From Actinobacillus arthritidis (GTDB taxonomy: Bacteria; Pseudomonadota; Gammaproteobacteria; Enterobacterales; Pasteurellaceae): a DNA stretch of 64,000 bases. The notes below the pieces were generated by a model that was not told the origin of the DNA, searched no databases, and saw only the letters and a program-made list of their open reading frames with translations. The stretch lies in NCBI RefSeq assembly GCF_029774155.1, contig NZ_CP103833.1:682001-746000 (forward strand), in the 5' to 3' direction. The position numbers were made by a program, and so were the translations under genes. Positions 1-9,119 of the stretch are shown piece by piece (position 1 is the stretch's first letter; each line of letters starts with the position of its first letter).

Positions 1-1177
1 CTTGCAAGAAGCCGTTGCCATGATCAGTCGTTACAATGAGTAATGTTTCATCCCATGAACTATTCTTTTCAACCCAGTTTACTGTTGCTTCGACTGCAAG
101 GTTAAAATCAATTTGTTCTTCGACTAAACGAGGTAAATTATTAGCGTGAGTCGCCCAATCCACCGCACCGCCTTCAACCATTAAGAAAAAGCCTTTATCA
201 TTCTTACTGACCACGTTTAATGCACCTAACGTCATTGTGGCTAAATCTGGTTGGTTCTCAAGCCGATTACCTGCCGTTACACCATCTCGATTAAATTGTA
301 AGGTCGCATTATTCGGAGCAGTACCAAGTATTTTTTGTTTACCGTGAAAATCTAATTTACCTTCAGCCAGTGCAATAAAATCTGCTTTACTATCAATTAG
401 CTTATAATCGGTTTTCCCTGCAACTAAGTTTTCCCACGTTTCTTTACCACCAACAAAACGGAAATCTTTTTCATTTTTTGGCTGAGTAGCTTTACCGTTT
501 TTGTCAAAATACGGATGACCACTTCCCATAATAACGGATGCACGTCCGGATTTTACCGCTTCTTGAGCAATTTCAGCATAATTATTACGGCTTATATTAT
601 GTGATAAAAAACCTGCCGGCGTAGCATGACTCCATTGTACGCTACTAATTACCCCTAAAGAACGACCAGATTCCACCACATATTCACCAATATTTTTGAT
701 ACGAGTGTCATTATTCGACCAGTTAATTGCATTGTTATAGGTTTTTTGACCGCTAGCTAAGGCTGTTGCAGCAATGGCACTATCAGTAAAATCAGTTTGA
801 GCATATTCATATCCGCTGAAATAGCTAGGATAGCTTGTAAGATTGCCTTTGTGCTGATAATTAGATTTATCTTTATTCCAAAGATTTTTAGGATCAAATT
901 TAATTGAGTTTTCAAGTGAATTGGTTGGTTTATTCGAGGTATTAAGCGGATAGGTTGAAGCAAATAATTTTACATCAAATTTATCATAAACTTCTTTACT
1001 CAATGCTCCGTGACGGAAATAGCTTGCGGCTTTCCAAGTATTAATACCAGCACCATCACTAATTAATAGGATAACATTTTTAGCTTTAGGACTTTCAGTT
1101 GCGGTTGACTTTGCGATAGCCGTTTGATGAATAGTTGCACCTACACATAAGAATAATGCAATTTTTGATAATTTCAT
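1..1177 (-). CDS. phoA: Alkaline phosphatase, C-terminus beyond window edge
   Basis: Periplasmic metal-dependent phosphomonoesterase that releases phosphate from organic esters. I read 392 in-frame codons from the ATG at 1177 to the window edge without a stop, so the C-terminus lies outside. The N-terminus has a Sec signal (MKLSKIALFLCVGATIHQ, then TAIA-KS as probable cleavage). Family motifs follow in order: SDGAG near residue 44 (metal Asp), TDSAIAATALASG (phosphorylated Ser), EGGAVDWATHAN (metal ligands) and TTDHG near the edge. A Pho box lies 52 bases upstream of the start, so it is probably induced by phosphate starvation. The motifs make the family certain; substrate range is inferred. 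Confidence 0.93.
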   Translation of the reverse strand, partial: MKLSKIALFLCVGATIHQTAIAKSTATESPKAKNVILLISDGAGINTWKAASYFRHGALSKEVYDKFDVKLFASTYPLNTSNKPTNSLENSIKFDPKNLWNKDKSNYQHKGNLTSYPSYFSGYEYAQTDFTDSAIAATALASGQKTYNNAINWSNNDTRIKNIGEYVVESGRSLGVISSVQWSHATPAGFLSHNISRNNYAEIAQEAVKSGRASVIMGSGHPYFDKNGKATQPKNEKDFRFVGGKETWENLVAGKTDYKLIDSKADFIALAEGKLDFHGKQKILGTAPNNATLQFNRDGVTAGNRLENQPDLATMTLGALNVVSKNDKGFFLMVEGGAVDWATHANNLPRLVEEQIDFNLAVEATVNWVEKNSSWDETLLIVTTDHGNGFLQ

Positions 1178-1228
1178 AATTACTCCTTAGATTGACTATT
1201 TAGTCGAGGTGTATTTTATGGATTAATT

Positions 1229-1246
1229 ATGACATTTATATGACAG
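1229..1246 (-). promoter_or_regulatory. Pho box (PhoB site) of phoA
   Basis: Read on the minus strand the site is CTGTCATATAAATGTCAT: two 7-base direct repeats, CTGTCAT and ATGTCAT, separated by 4 bases, which is the classic Pho box design. Ten bases downstream is TAAAAT (1213-1218), a plausible -10 at the spacing of the E. coli phoA promoter, where the Pho box replaces the -35. It points at the alkaline phosphatase gene. Confidence 0.85.
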
Positions 1247-1276
1247 TAAGCTAAAGTTTTAGATAGATGGTAAGTA

Positions 1277-1300
1277 AAAGCCCTGTAATCACAGGGCTTT
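1277..1300 (-). terminator. Terminator after guaA
   Basis: Perfect 10-bp stem AAAGCCCTGT / ACAGGGCTTT with a 4-base loop, followed on the minus strand by TTTTACTT. It lies 45 bases beyond the guaA stop and before the phoA promoter. Confidence 0.8.
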
Positions 1301-1345
1301 GAGCTATTCTTGAAATGAATTGTAATCAACCGAAAAGCGGGTTTC

Positions 1346-2919
1346 TTATTCCCACTCAATCGTTGCAGGCGGTTTGCCTGAAACGTCATATACCACGCGG
1401 GAAATGCCGTTTACTTCATTGATAATACGGTTTGAGATTTTACCGAGTAAATCGTATGGTAAATGCGCCCAATGTGCGGTCATAAAGTCGATGGTTTCAA
1501 CTGCACGGAGTGAAACAACCCAGTCGTATTTACGACCGTCACCCATCACGCCCACTGATTTCACCGGAAGGAATACGGTGAACGCTTGGCTTACTTTGTA
1601 ATACCAATCCGCTTTATAAAGTTCCTCGATAAAGATTGCATCCGCTTTACGCAGTAAATCGCAGTATTCTTTCTTGATTTCACCTAATACACGCACACCT
1701 AAGCCTGGGCCTGGGAATGGGTGGCGATTAAGCATTTCTGCCGGTAAACCAAGGGCTAAACCGATTTTACGCACTTCATCTTTAAATAATTCACGTAACG
1801 GCTCAACTAAACCGAGTTTCATATAATCTGGTAAGCCACCTACGTTGTGGTGAGATTTAATTACGTGTGCTTTACCAGTTTTGCTTGTCTGCTGATTCGA
1901 TCACGTCAGGGTAGATAGTACCTTGTGCTAACCATTTTACTGAGGTCAGCTTTTTAGATTCATCATCGAATACATCGACAAACACTTTACCGATGGTTTT
2001 ACGTTTTGCTTCTGGCTCATCAATACCTTTTAACGCATCTAAGAAACGGTCTTCGGCATTTACTCGAATGATGTTTAAACCGAATTTATCGCCAAACATT
2101 TCCATCACTTGATCGCCTTCATTTAAACGAAGTAAACCGTTATCCACAAATACGCAGTGTAAGTTTTTGCCGATAGCACGGTGTAATAGCAATGCAGTAA
2201 CTGATGAATCTACACCGCCTGATAAGCCTAAAATTACTTCGTCGTCGCCTACTTGCTCTTTAATACGAGCGACAGCATCTTCGATAATATTTTCTGCTGT
2301 CCATTTACATTCGCAACCACAAATGCCTACTACGAAGTTAGTTAATAGCTCTAAACCGCTTTTCGTGTGAGTTACTTCCGGGTGGAATTGTACACCGTAG
2401 AAACGGCGGCTTTCGTCCGACATTGCTCGCAATCGGGCAAGTTGGTGTGACACCAATGATTTGGAAACCTTGTGGTAAACGAGTTACTTTATCACCGTGG
2501 CTCATCCAAACGTCTAATTTCGGCTCAGAAGCGGTCAAATTATCGTTTAATTTTGCAAATAACGCATCAGTTGCTTGTAAATCAACGGAAGCATAGCCGA
2601 ATTCACGATGATCAGAAGTTTCAGTTAAACCGCCTAATTGCATCGCCATGGTTTGCATACCATAGCAAATACCTAATACCGGTACGCCTGCATTGAATAC
2701 ATATTCCGGTGCACGAGGGCTGTTTTCTTCGGTGGTACTTTCAGGACCACCTGAAAGAATAATCCCGGTCGGGTTAAATTCACGGATTTGTTCTTCGGTA
2801 ACGTCCCACGCCCAAAGCTCGCAGTAAACCCCAATCTCACGCACACGACGTGCGATTAATTGCGTATATTGTGAACCGAAGTCCAAAATTAAAATTTTAT
2901 GATTGTGAATGTTGTTCAT
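1346..2919 (-). pseudogene. guaA: GMP synthase (glutamine-hydrolysing), two frameshifts
   Basis: Converts XMP to GMP using ATP and glutamine; last step of guanine nucleotide synthesis and normally essential without guanine salvage. The N-terminal class I glutamine amidotransferase has catalytic Cys85 in GICYGMQ; the ATP pyrophosphatase loop LSGGVDSS and the dimerisation domain ending ATIEWE follow. The reading frame breaks twice. At 2427 an extra T turns the expected minus-strand ATTGCGGCAATG into ATTGCGAGCAATG. At 1888 an extra T turns GCAGCAAGC into GCAGACAAGC. Removing both gives 1572 bases, 523 residues, the normal length. It lies downstream of guaB, as in E. coli guaBA. I think the breaks are sequence errors. 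Confidence 0.93.
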
Positions 2920-2940
2920 TTAAGTTCTCTTTTTTATAAA

Positions 2941-3060
2941 AACCTAGGGCGATTCGCCCTAGGTTACGCATAGTTGAGCTACTCTGTAGCTCTTGTTTAT
3001 TTGTAATGCCCAGCTCCAGCGGAGCTGAATTATGCATAACCCACGGCATAAGCCGTGGGT
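2941..3060. repeat. String of four hairpins between guaB and guaA
   Basis: Four inverted repeats lie head to tail: 2941-2965 (12-bp arms AACCTAGGGCGA), 2976-2992 (GAGCTA/TAGCTC), 3011-3027 (CAGCTCC/GGAGCTG) and 3039-3060 (ACCCACGGC/GCCGTGGGT). None has a clear T-tract on the minus strand, so they do not look like simple terminators. The first arm resembles hairpins at 8990 and 22877, suggesting an interspersed repeat family. Confidence 0.75.
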
Positions 3061-3086
3061 ACTGTGCTACACAAGATAGCCTAAGA

Positions 3087-4550
3087 TTAACCCATACGAT
3101 AATTCGGTGCTTCTTTAGTAATAGTCACATCGTGAACGTGAGATTCTTTGATACCTGCACCGCTGATACGTACGAATTGTGCTTTAGTACGAAGATCTTC
3201 AATGGTTGCTGAACCTGTTAAGCCCATGCAAGAACGTAAACCGCCCATTTGTTGGTGGATAATTTCTTTTAAGAAACCTTTGTATGGGATGCGTCCTTCA
3301 ATACCTTCCGGTACTAATTTATCCGCCGCGTTATCTGATTGGAAATAACGGTCTGAAGAACCTTTGCTCATTGCACCTAATGACCCCATACCACGGTAAG
3401 ACTTAAATGCACGTCCTTGGTAAAGTTCGATTTCACCTGGTGCTTCTTCCGTGCCGGCAAACATAGAACCCACCATTACACAGCTTGCGCCCGCCGCGAT
3501 TGCTTTTGAAATATCGCCAGAGTAGCGGATACCACCGTCTGCAATTACAGGAATACCACGACCTTCTAATGCCGCTGCTGCTTCTGCAATCGCAGTGATT
3601 TGTGGTACGCCTACGCCGGTTACGATACGTGTAGTACAGATTGAACCCGGGCCGATACCCACTTTTACCGCACTTGCACCGGCATCTGCTAATGCGATTG
3701 CGCCTTCAGCGGTTGCGATGTTACCGGCAACGATTGGTAAGTTAGGGTATTTTGCACGGGTTTCACGGACACGTTGTAATACGCCTTCAGAGTGGCCGTG
3801 TGAAGAGTCGATTAATAATACGTCCACGCCAGCTTTCACTAATGCATCAATACGTTCTTCATTACCAGGGCCCGCACCAACAGCCGCACCAACACGTAAA
3901 CGACCGAATTCATCTTTACACGCATTCGGTTTTTGTTCCGCTTTTTGGAAGTCTTTAACGGTGATCATGCCTTTTAATTTGAAGTTGTCATCAACCATTA
4001 ATACTTTTTCAACACGGTGTTCGTGCATCAATTCTAAGATTGCTTCACGCGTTGCACCTTCTTTTACAGTGACGAGGCGTTCTTTCGGTGTCATTACTTT
4101 TGCAACAGTTTTGGTTAAATCTTTAACGAAACGAGTGTCTCGGCCGGTAATGATACCGACTAAATTATTTTCACTATCAACAACAGGATAACCGGCAAAA
4201 CCGTTTTTCTTCACAAGTTCAGCAAGAGAAGCAAGCGTTAAATCCGGCGACACAGTAACAGGTTCCGAAACAATACCACTTTCAAATTTTTTCACTTTAC
4301 GTACGCGATCCGCTTGACGTTCGATAGACATATTTTTATGAATAAAACCGATACCGCCTTCTTGTGCTAAAGAAATCGCTAATTTAGTTTCTGTGACAGT
4401 ATCCATTGCGGCGGAAAGCATTGGGATATTTAAACGAATTTCTTTAGTAAGTTGAGTAGAAAGATCAGCAGTATTTGGAAGCACAGTGGAGTGTGCAGGG
4501 ACGAGAAGAACATCATCAAATGTGAGGGCTTCTTGTTTGATACGTAGCAT
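3087..4550 (-). CDS. guaB: Inosine-5'-monophosphate dehydrogenase
   Basis: Oxidises IMP to XMP with NAD, the committed step to GMP. The 487-residue product has the normal length. Visible are the TIM-barrel start [13 protein letters not shown], a CBS-domain pair at about residues 93-205, the phosphate-binding loop and the active-site loop GPGSICTTR with catalytic Cys305, the GGIRYSGD motif and the flap RYFQ. It is first in a guaB-guaA unit, separated from guaA by 167 bases of hairpins. A PurR palindrome about 100 bases upstream implies purine repression, as known for guaBA in enterics. Confidence 0.97.
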   Translation of the reverse strand: MLRIKQEALTFDDVLLVPAHSTVLPNTADLSTQLTKEIRLNIPMLSAAMDTVTETKLAISLAQEGGIGFIHKNMSIERQADRVRKVKKFESGIVSEPVTVSPDLTLASLAELVKKNGFAGYPVVDSENNLVGIITGRDTRFVKDLTKTVAKVMTPKERLVTVKEGATREAILELMHEHRVEKVLMVDDNFKLKGMITVKDFQKAEQKPNACKDEFGRLRVGAAVGAGPGNEERIDALVKAGVDVLLIDSSHGHSEGVLQRVRETRAKYPNLPIVAGNIATAEGAIALADAGASAVKVGIGPGSICTTRIVTGVGVPQITAIAEAAAALEGRGIPVIADGGIRYSGDISKAIAAGASCVMVGSMFAGTEEAPGEIELYQGRAFKSYRGMGSLGAMSKGSSDRYFQSDNAADKLVPEGIEGRIPYKGFLKEIIHQQMGGLRSCMGLTGSATIEDLRTKAQFVRISGAGIKESHVHDVTITKEAPNYRMG

Positions 4551-4650
4551 CGCAATAGTTCCTTTAAAAATTATTGAAAATAAAAATAGGTATGGGAAAA
4601 ATTGCGAGCGGATTATACAGAGGTTTCTTTTTTTTGTAAATTTGAATTTT

Positions 4651-4666
4651 GGGCAAACGTTTGCTT
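4651..4666. promoter_or_regulatory. PurR operator upstream of guaB
   Basis: The core GCAAACGTTTGC (4653-4664) is a perfect 12-bp palindrome identical to the centre of the PurR consensus. It lies between the divergent guaB (start 4550) and rlmE (start 4813) genes. Purine biosynthesis genes are the known PurR targets, so guaB is the likely one. Confidence 0.85.
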
Positions 4667-4812
4667 TTGTTTAAAATTTAACTGTTATTTTTAATTTATT
4701 TAGCTTATTACAAAAATTTAACTTTCCAATCGCTTTTCTCTCTTGAATTGAGATAAATTGCCCTTATTATGGTAAACTGTATTTTTAAATTATAGATAAG
4801 AGATTATAAAGG

Positions 4813-5437
4813 ATGGGCAGAAAAAGAAGTGCCAGTTCATCTCGTTGGTTGGCGGAGCATTTTAAAGATCAGTTCGTGCAAAAAGCACATAAACAAAAAT
4901 TACGTTCACGAGCTTATTTTAAATTAGATGAAATTCAGCAGACTGATCGTTTATTTAAACCGGGAATGACAGTCGTTGACTTAGGGCCGCACCGGCGGCT
5001 GGTCGCAATATGCGGTCACGCAAATTGGTAGTAAAGGGCGTATTATCGCTTGCGATATCTTAGATATGAATCCAATTGTTGGTGTGGATTTTTTGCAAGG
5101 CGATTTCCGAGAAGAGTCGGTGTTAAATGCTTTATTAGAGCGTGTCGGCGATGATATGGTCGATGTGGTTATGTCGGATATGGCACCGAATTTCAGCGGT
5201 ATGCCGTCAGTTGATATTCCACGAGCAATGTATTTAGTAGAATTAGCCTTAGATATGTGCCGTCAGGTACTTGCACCTAAAGGCAGTTTTGTGGTCAAAG
5301 TGTTCCAAGGTGAAGGCTTTGATGATTATTTAAGAGATATTCGTGCAATGTTTAGCACAGTAAAAGTGCGTAAACCTGAAGCTTCTCGAGATCGTTCAAG
5401 AGAAGTTTATATTGTAGCAACGGGTTATAAAGGCTAA
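4813..5437 (+). pseudogene. rlmE: 23S rRNA 2'-O-uridine methyltransferase, frameshifted
   Basis: RlmE (FtsJ/RrmJ) methylates U2552 of 23S rRNA in the 50S subunit using S-adenosylmethionine. The start [17 protein letters not shown] and the later SDMAPNFSG and [12 protein letters not shown] motifs are typical. The SAM-binding motif DLGAAPGGW is broken: the DNA reads ttagggccgcaccggcggct where tta-gggg-cc and ccg-ggc-ggc are expected, so one G is missing from each of two G runs (near 4985 and 4994). Restoring both gives 627 bases and 208 residues, normal for the family. It is followed by ftsH, the conserved rlmE-ftsH order. Confidence 0.92.
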
Positions 5438-5479
5438 TAAGCGGTTAAAAATTGCAAAGCGTTTGCAAAAATCTGACCG

Positions 5480-5510
5480 CTTGTTATCGAGTGATATAAC
5501 AAGTTTTTTT
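5480..5510 (+). terminator. Terminator after rlmE, built partly from an uptake signal
   Basis: CTTGTTAT (5480-5487) pairs with ATAACAAG (5496-5503), followed by seven T. The left arm uses the end of the uptake core ACCGCTTGT (5476-5484). Just upstream, AAGCGGT (5439) is its inverted partner and GCAAA/TTTGC (5454-5466) forms a nested hairpin. ftsH starts 23 bases later, so ftsH probably has some promoter of its own or depends on readthrough. Confidence 0.7.
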
Positions 5511-5532
5511 ATTCTAAAAGAGGAAATTAACC

Positions 5533-7467
5533 TTGAGCGATATGGTTAAAAATATTGTCCTTTGGGTAGTGGTTGCAGTTGTTTTAATGACTGCCTTTGA
5601 GGGCTTTAACTCAAATTTTGGTAACAACAATACGGTTGCTTATTCGACTTTTTTAAATGATATTAAATCAAATAATTTGAAAGAAGTGGATTTCAAACGT
5701 AATGATGAAACCATCTCCGTTACTAAAAACGATGGTACGCAATACCAAACCGTAATGCCGATGTATGACGAATACTTATTGGCTGATCTTGCGAAAACAA
5801 ATGCAACGGTCACCGGTCAACCGGAAGAACGCCGTGGTTTGTTATCTCAAATCTTGATTTCTTGGTTCCCGATGTTAATGCTAATCGGCTTTTGGTTGTT
5901 TTATATGCGTCAAATGCAAGGCGGTGGCGGTCGTGGTGCGATGAGTTTTGGTAAGAGCAAAGCGAAAATGCTGACTGCTGAGCAAGTTAAAACACGCTTT
6001 ACCGATGTAGCTGGTTGTGATGAAGCTAAAGAAGAAGTCGGCGAAGTGGTGGATTTCTTAAAAGATCCGAGTAAATTCCAAAAACTGGGTGGACGTATCC
6101 CAAAAGGTATTTTAATGGTTGGTCCTCCTGGTACAGGTAAAACCTTATTAGCGAAAGCGATTGCCGGTGAAGCTGGCGTGCCATTCTTTACGATGGCGGG
6201 TTCTGATTTCGTAGAAATGTTTGTTGGTGTTGGTGCTTCTCGTGTACGTGATCTTTTTGAGCAAGCGAAGAAAAATGCACCTTGTATCATTTTTATCGAT
6301 GAAATTGATGCGGTCGGTCGTAAACGTGGTGGTGCAGGTTTTAGCGGTGGCCATGATGAGCGTGAACAAACCCTTAACCAGATGTTAGTTGAGATGGACG
6401 GTTTTGAAGGTTCAGAAGGCGTGATTATTATCGGCGCAACGAACCGTGCGGATGTGCTTGATGACGCATTAACCCGTCCGGGACGTTTTGACCGTCAAGT
6501 CACGGTAGATTTACCGAATGTGAAAGGTCGTGAGCAAATCTTAAAAGTGCATATGAAAAAAGTGCCGCTTGCACCGGATGTTGATCCTATGATTGTAGCT
6601 CGTGGTACACCGGGCTATTCAGGTGCGCAATTAGCAAACTTAGTTAATGAAGTCGCTTTATTTGCCGCACGTAAAAATCAACGTGTTGTAACCATGGATG
6701 ACTTTGAAAAAGCTCGTGACAAAATCAATATGGGGCCGGAGCGTCGTTCAAATACGATGACCGAAAAAGAATTGATGAATACCGCTTATCACGAAGCCGG
6801 TCACGTGATTGTCGGTTATTTAATGCCTGAACATGATCCGCTCAATAAAGTAACCATTGTGCCTCGTGGCCAAGCACTTGGTTTTGCACAATTTTTACCG
6901 GAAGGTGACCGTGTAAGTGAAACCTTTACCAAATTGGAAAGCCAGCTTTCAACCTTATTTGCAGGACGAATTGCCGAAGGACTTATTTTTGGTGAAGATA
7001 AAATTACTACTGGTGCGTCTTCGGATATTCATCGTGCAACGCAAATTGCTCGTGCAATGGTAACCCAATGGGGCTTCTCTAAAGAGTTAGGTCCGCTGTT
7101 CTATCAAAATGAAGACGGTATGGGGGCAATCAAAGGCGTATCGGAAGAGTCGCAAAAATTGATTGACCAAGAGATGCGTAAAATCATTGATCGTAACTAC
7201 GAGCGTGCGAAGAAAACCTTAGAAGACAATATGGATATTTTACATGCGATGAAAGACGCATTGTTAAAATATGAAACCTTAGATCGTAAGCAAATTGATG
7301 ATTTAATGAATCGTCGTCCAGTTGGTGAGCCGGCAGGTTGGAATGATAAGGGGGATAACAGTTCATCTAATGATTCTAATACTGTACAAAAGACGGATAC
7401 GGACTCAAAACCGACAGAAACGAGCCATTCTGATGCAGAAGTTGCGGATAAACAAGCAGATGCTTAG
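5533..7467 (+). CDS. ftsH: ATP-dependent zinc metalloprotease FtsH
   Basis: Inner-membrane AAA+ protease that degrades misfolded membrane proteins and short-lived regulators. The 644-residue product starts with TTG at 5533 behind AGAGGAAATT; the next ATG, three codons on, would leave a poorer spacing. It has two membrane segments (about residues 5-20 and 100-120) flanking a periplasmic domain, Walker A GPPGTGKT at 197-204, Walker [10 protein letters not shown] near 255, the second region of homology RPGRFDRQ, and the zinc site HEAGH at 420-424. The C-terminal 40 residues are Ser/Asp/Thr rich and look disordered. The frame is intact throughout. Confidence 0.97.
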   Translation: MSDMVKNIVLWVVVAVVLMTAFEGFNSNFGNNNTVAYSTFLNDIKSNNLKEVDFKRNDETISVTKNDGTQYQTVMPMYDEYLLADLAKTNATVTGQPEERRGLLSQILISWFPMLMLIGFWLFYMRQMQGGGGRGAMSFGKSKAKMLTAEQVKTRFTDVAGCDEAKEEVGEVVDFLKDPSKFQKLGGRIPKGILMVGPPGTGKTLLAKAIAGEAGVPFFTMAGSDFVEMFVGVGASRVRDLFEQAKKNAPCIIFIDEIDAVGRKRGGAGFSGGHDEREQTLNQMLVEMDGFEGSEGVIIIGATNRADVLDDALTRPGRFDRQVTVDLPNVKGREQILKVHMKKVPLAPDVDPMIVARGTPGYSGAQLANLVNEVALFAARKNQRVVTMDDFEKARDKINMGPERRSNTMTEKELMNTAYHEAGHVIVGYLMPEHDPLNKVTIVPRGQALGFAQFLPEGDRVSETFTKLESQLSTLFAGRIAEGLIFGEDKITTGASSDIHRATQIARAMVTQWGFSKELGPLFYQNEDGMGAIKGVSEESQKLIDQEMRKIIDRNYERAKKTLEDNMDILHAMKDALLKYETLDRKQIDDLMNRRPVGEPAGWNDKGDNSSSNDSNTVQKTDTDSKPTETSHSDAEVADKQADA

Positions 7468-7481
7468 TGATTAATAAAGAG

Positions 7482-7510
7482 CCGAGAAATAAAAATTTCT
7501 CGGTTTTTTT
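7482..7510 (+). terminator. Terminator after ftsH
   Basis: Nine-bp stem CCGAGAAAT / ATTTCTCGG with loop AAAA, then seven T. A forward uptake core ACAAGCGGT follows at about 7533. Confidence 0.88.
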
Positions 7511-7599
7511 ATGCCTGAAATTTGTTGATTTTACAAGCGGTTGAATTTTTTGGAAACTTGTAATCCCATAAATGAAGCTAACTTGTTGATTTTCAATGG

Positions 7600-7636
7600 T
7601 GTAAAATTTAGTTTACGGTGAAATTTTTTCGTTACA
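7600..7636 (+). promoter_or_regulatory. Strong plus weak TyrR boxes of tyrP
   Basis: TGTAAA-N6-TTTACG at 7600-7617 matches the TyrR consensus TGTAAA-N6-TTTACA at 11 of 12 positions. One base further, TGAAAT-N6-GTTACA at 7619-7636 matches 9 of 12. The weak box overlaps GTTACA (7631-7636), which with TAGAAT at 7654-7659 (17-base spacing) forms a plausible promoter. A strong and weak box side by side over the promoter is the arrangement known for E. coli tyrP. Confidence 0.75.
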
Positions 7637-7690
7637 TTTTTGTTTTGTTCTTGTAGAATGGCTTCATTCATAACAATTTAGAGGTTAGAT

Positions 7691-8905
7691 ATGCAAAACA
7701 AAACGCTTGGAAGTACATTAATTGTTGCAGGGACGACAATTGGTGCAGGAATGTTGGCGATGCCGCTGACTTCTGCTGGGATCGGTTTCGGATGGACATT
7801 AGTATTGCTTATTGCACTTTGGTTATTACTTTGTTTTAGTGCATTGTTATTCGTTGAACTGTATCAAAATGCGGAAAGTGATGCAGGGATTGGGACCTTA
7901 GCTGAAAAATATTACGGTAATTTGGGGAGAATTGTTTCTACTGCGGTATTAGTGATTTTTTTATATGCGATTCTTTCCGCTTATGTTTCTGGCGGTAGTT
8001 CATTATTGGCAAGTATCTTGCCAACGATTAATGATGCAGAAACCACAAAAAGAATTGCTGGTGTGATTTTTACACTTGTATTTGGCGCTTTTGTGGTAAT
8101 CGGAACGACGAGTGTGGATATTATCAATCGTATCCTATTTTTAACTAAAATCGGTGCGTTTTTATTAGTATTAGCCTTGTTATTACCGAATATTTCAGTA
8201 AGTAATTTACTTGAAACACCGATTGATAATGCGTTATTAATTTCTGCAACCCCGGTTTTCTTTACCGCTTTCGGCTTCCATGGTTCAATTCCGAGTTTAA
8301 ATAAATATTTAGACGGAAATGTCAAAGCGTTGCGTATCTCGATTTTAGTCGGTACGGCGATTCCGCTAATTGCGTATGTATTATGGCAACTTGCGACACA
8401 TGGATTATTAAATCAAACCGCATTTTTACAATTAATTGAAAAGGATCCGACGTTAAACGGCTTAGCGGAAGCAATTCAGCAAATGACTGGTAGTTCATTA
8501 ATTGGTGGAACGGTTAAATTATTCTCGGCATTGGCTCTTATTACTTCATTTTTAGGTGTTGCGTTAGGTTTATTTGAATGTTTAGAAGACTTGTTTAAAC
8601 GCGTGCATATCAATACGCCTCGTATTTCTTTGGGGGCATTAACCTTTATTCCGCCAATGTTATTTGCCTTTTTCTATCCGGAAGGTTTTATTGCCGCACT
8701 GGGTTACGCAGGACAAATGTTTGCTTTCTATGCGTTAGTTTTACCGATTGCGATGGTGTGGAAGTTCCGTAAATTGCATCCGGAGGCAAAATATAGAGTA
8801 TTTGGCGGCAATGTGGCATTATTAATTGCATTATTATTAGCAATATTTATCATTAACGTGCCATTTATTATTGAAGCCGGTTATTTACCGAGAGTAATTG
8901 GATAA
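7691..8905 (+). CDS. tyrP: Tyrosine-specific transport protein (first tandem copy)
   Basis: Inner-membrane aromatic amino acid permease of the TyrP/Mtr/TnaB family, proton-coupled uptake. The 404-residue protein begins with the family signature GSTLIVAGTTIGAGMLAMP (residues 6-24) and has about eleven hydrophobic segments; FTAFGFHGSIPSL in the middle is typical. Start ATG 7691 follows AGAGGTTAG. Two TyrR boxes overlap its promoter, which supports tyrosine over tryptophan as substrate. A second copy follows 214 bases downstream. Confidence 0.9.
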   Translation: MQNKTLGSTLIVAGTTIGAGMLAMPLTSAGIGFGWTLVLLIALWLLLCFSALLFVELYQNAESDAGIGTLAEKYYGNLGRIVSTAVLVIFLYAILSAYVSGGSSLLASILPTINDAETTKRIAGVIFTLVFGAFVVIGTTSVDIINRILFLTKIGAFLLVLALLLPNISVSNLLETPIDNALLISATPVFFTAFGFHGSIPSLNKYLDGNVKALRISILVGTAIPLIAYVLWQLATHGLLNQTAFLQLIEKDPTLNGLAEAIQQMTGSSLIGGTVKLFSALALITSFLGVALGLFECLEDLFKRVHINTPRISLGALTFIPPMLFAFFYPEGFIAALGYAGQMFAFYALVLPIAMVWKFRKLHPEAKYRVFGGNVALLIALLLAIFIINVPFIIEAGYLPRVIG

Positions 8906-8989
8906 TAATGTAGAGAAAGTGGTCGAATTTGGCTAAAAAATCGAAATTATGTAGCAAATGCACAAAGAGGCTAATCTGTTTCAATTATA

Positions 8990-9014
8990 TAGGGGCGAAC
9001 ACGGTTCGCCCCTA
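8990..9014. repeat. GC-rich interspersed hairpin between tyrP copies
   Basis: Perfect 11-bp arms TAGGGGCGAAC / GTTCGCCCCTA with a 3-base loop, set in A+T-rich spacer. No T-tract follows on the plus strand. It resembles hairpins at 2941 and 22877 (TAGGG..CG arms) and so probably belongs to a dispersed intergenic repeat family. Confidence 0.75.
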
Positions 9015-9088
9015 CAAATAAACTTTTTTGCAACTGTTACATAATGCCGTAAAAAATTACAAATTTTGACCGCTTGTTTTAAGTTAAC

Positions 9089-9106
9089 TGTAAATACAAT
9101 CTTATT
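9089..9106 (+). promoter_or_regulatory. Possible weak TyrR box of second tyrP
   Basis: TGTAAA-N6-CTTATT has a perfect left half and a poor right half (9 of 12 in all), 14 bases before the second tyrP start. It could equally be chance in A+T-rich spacer. Confidence 0.3.
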
Positions 9107-9119
9107 GGTTATTATATAA

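Noticed and set aside
757..963. Open frame on the plus strand within phoA
   Set aside because: It runs opposite to a clear alkaline phosphatase and has no family features or ribosome site.
3595..4191. 198-codon open frame opposite guaB
   Set aside because: Antisense shadow of a strongly biased gene; composition is low-complexity Ser/Thr/Ala and no start signal is seen.
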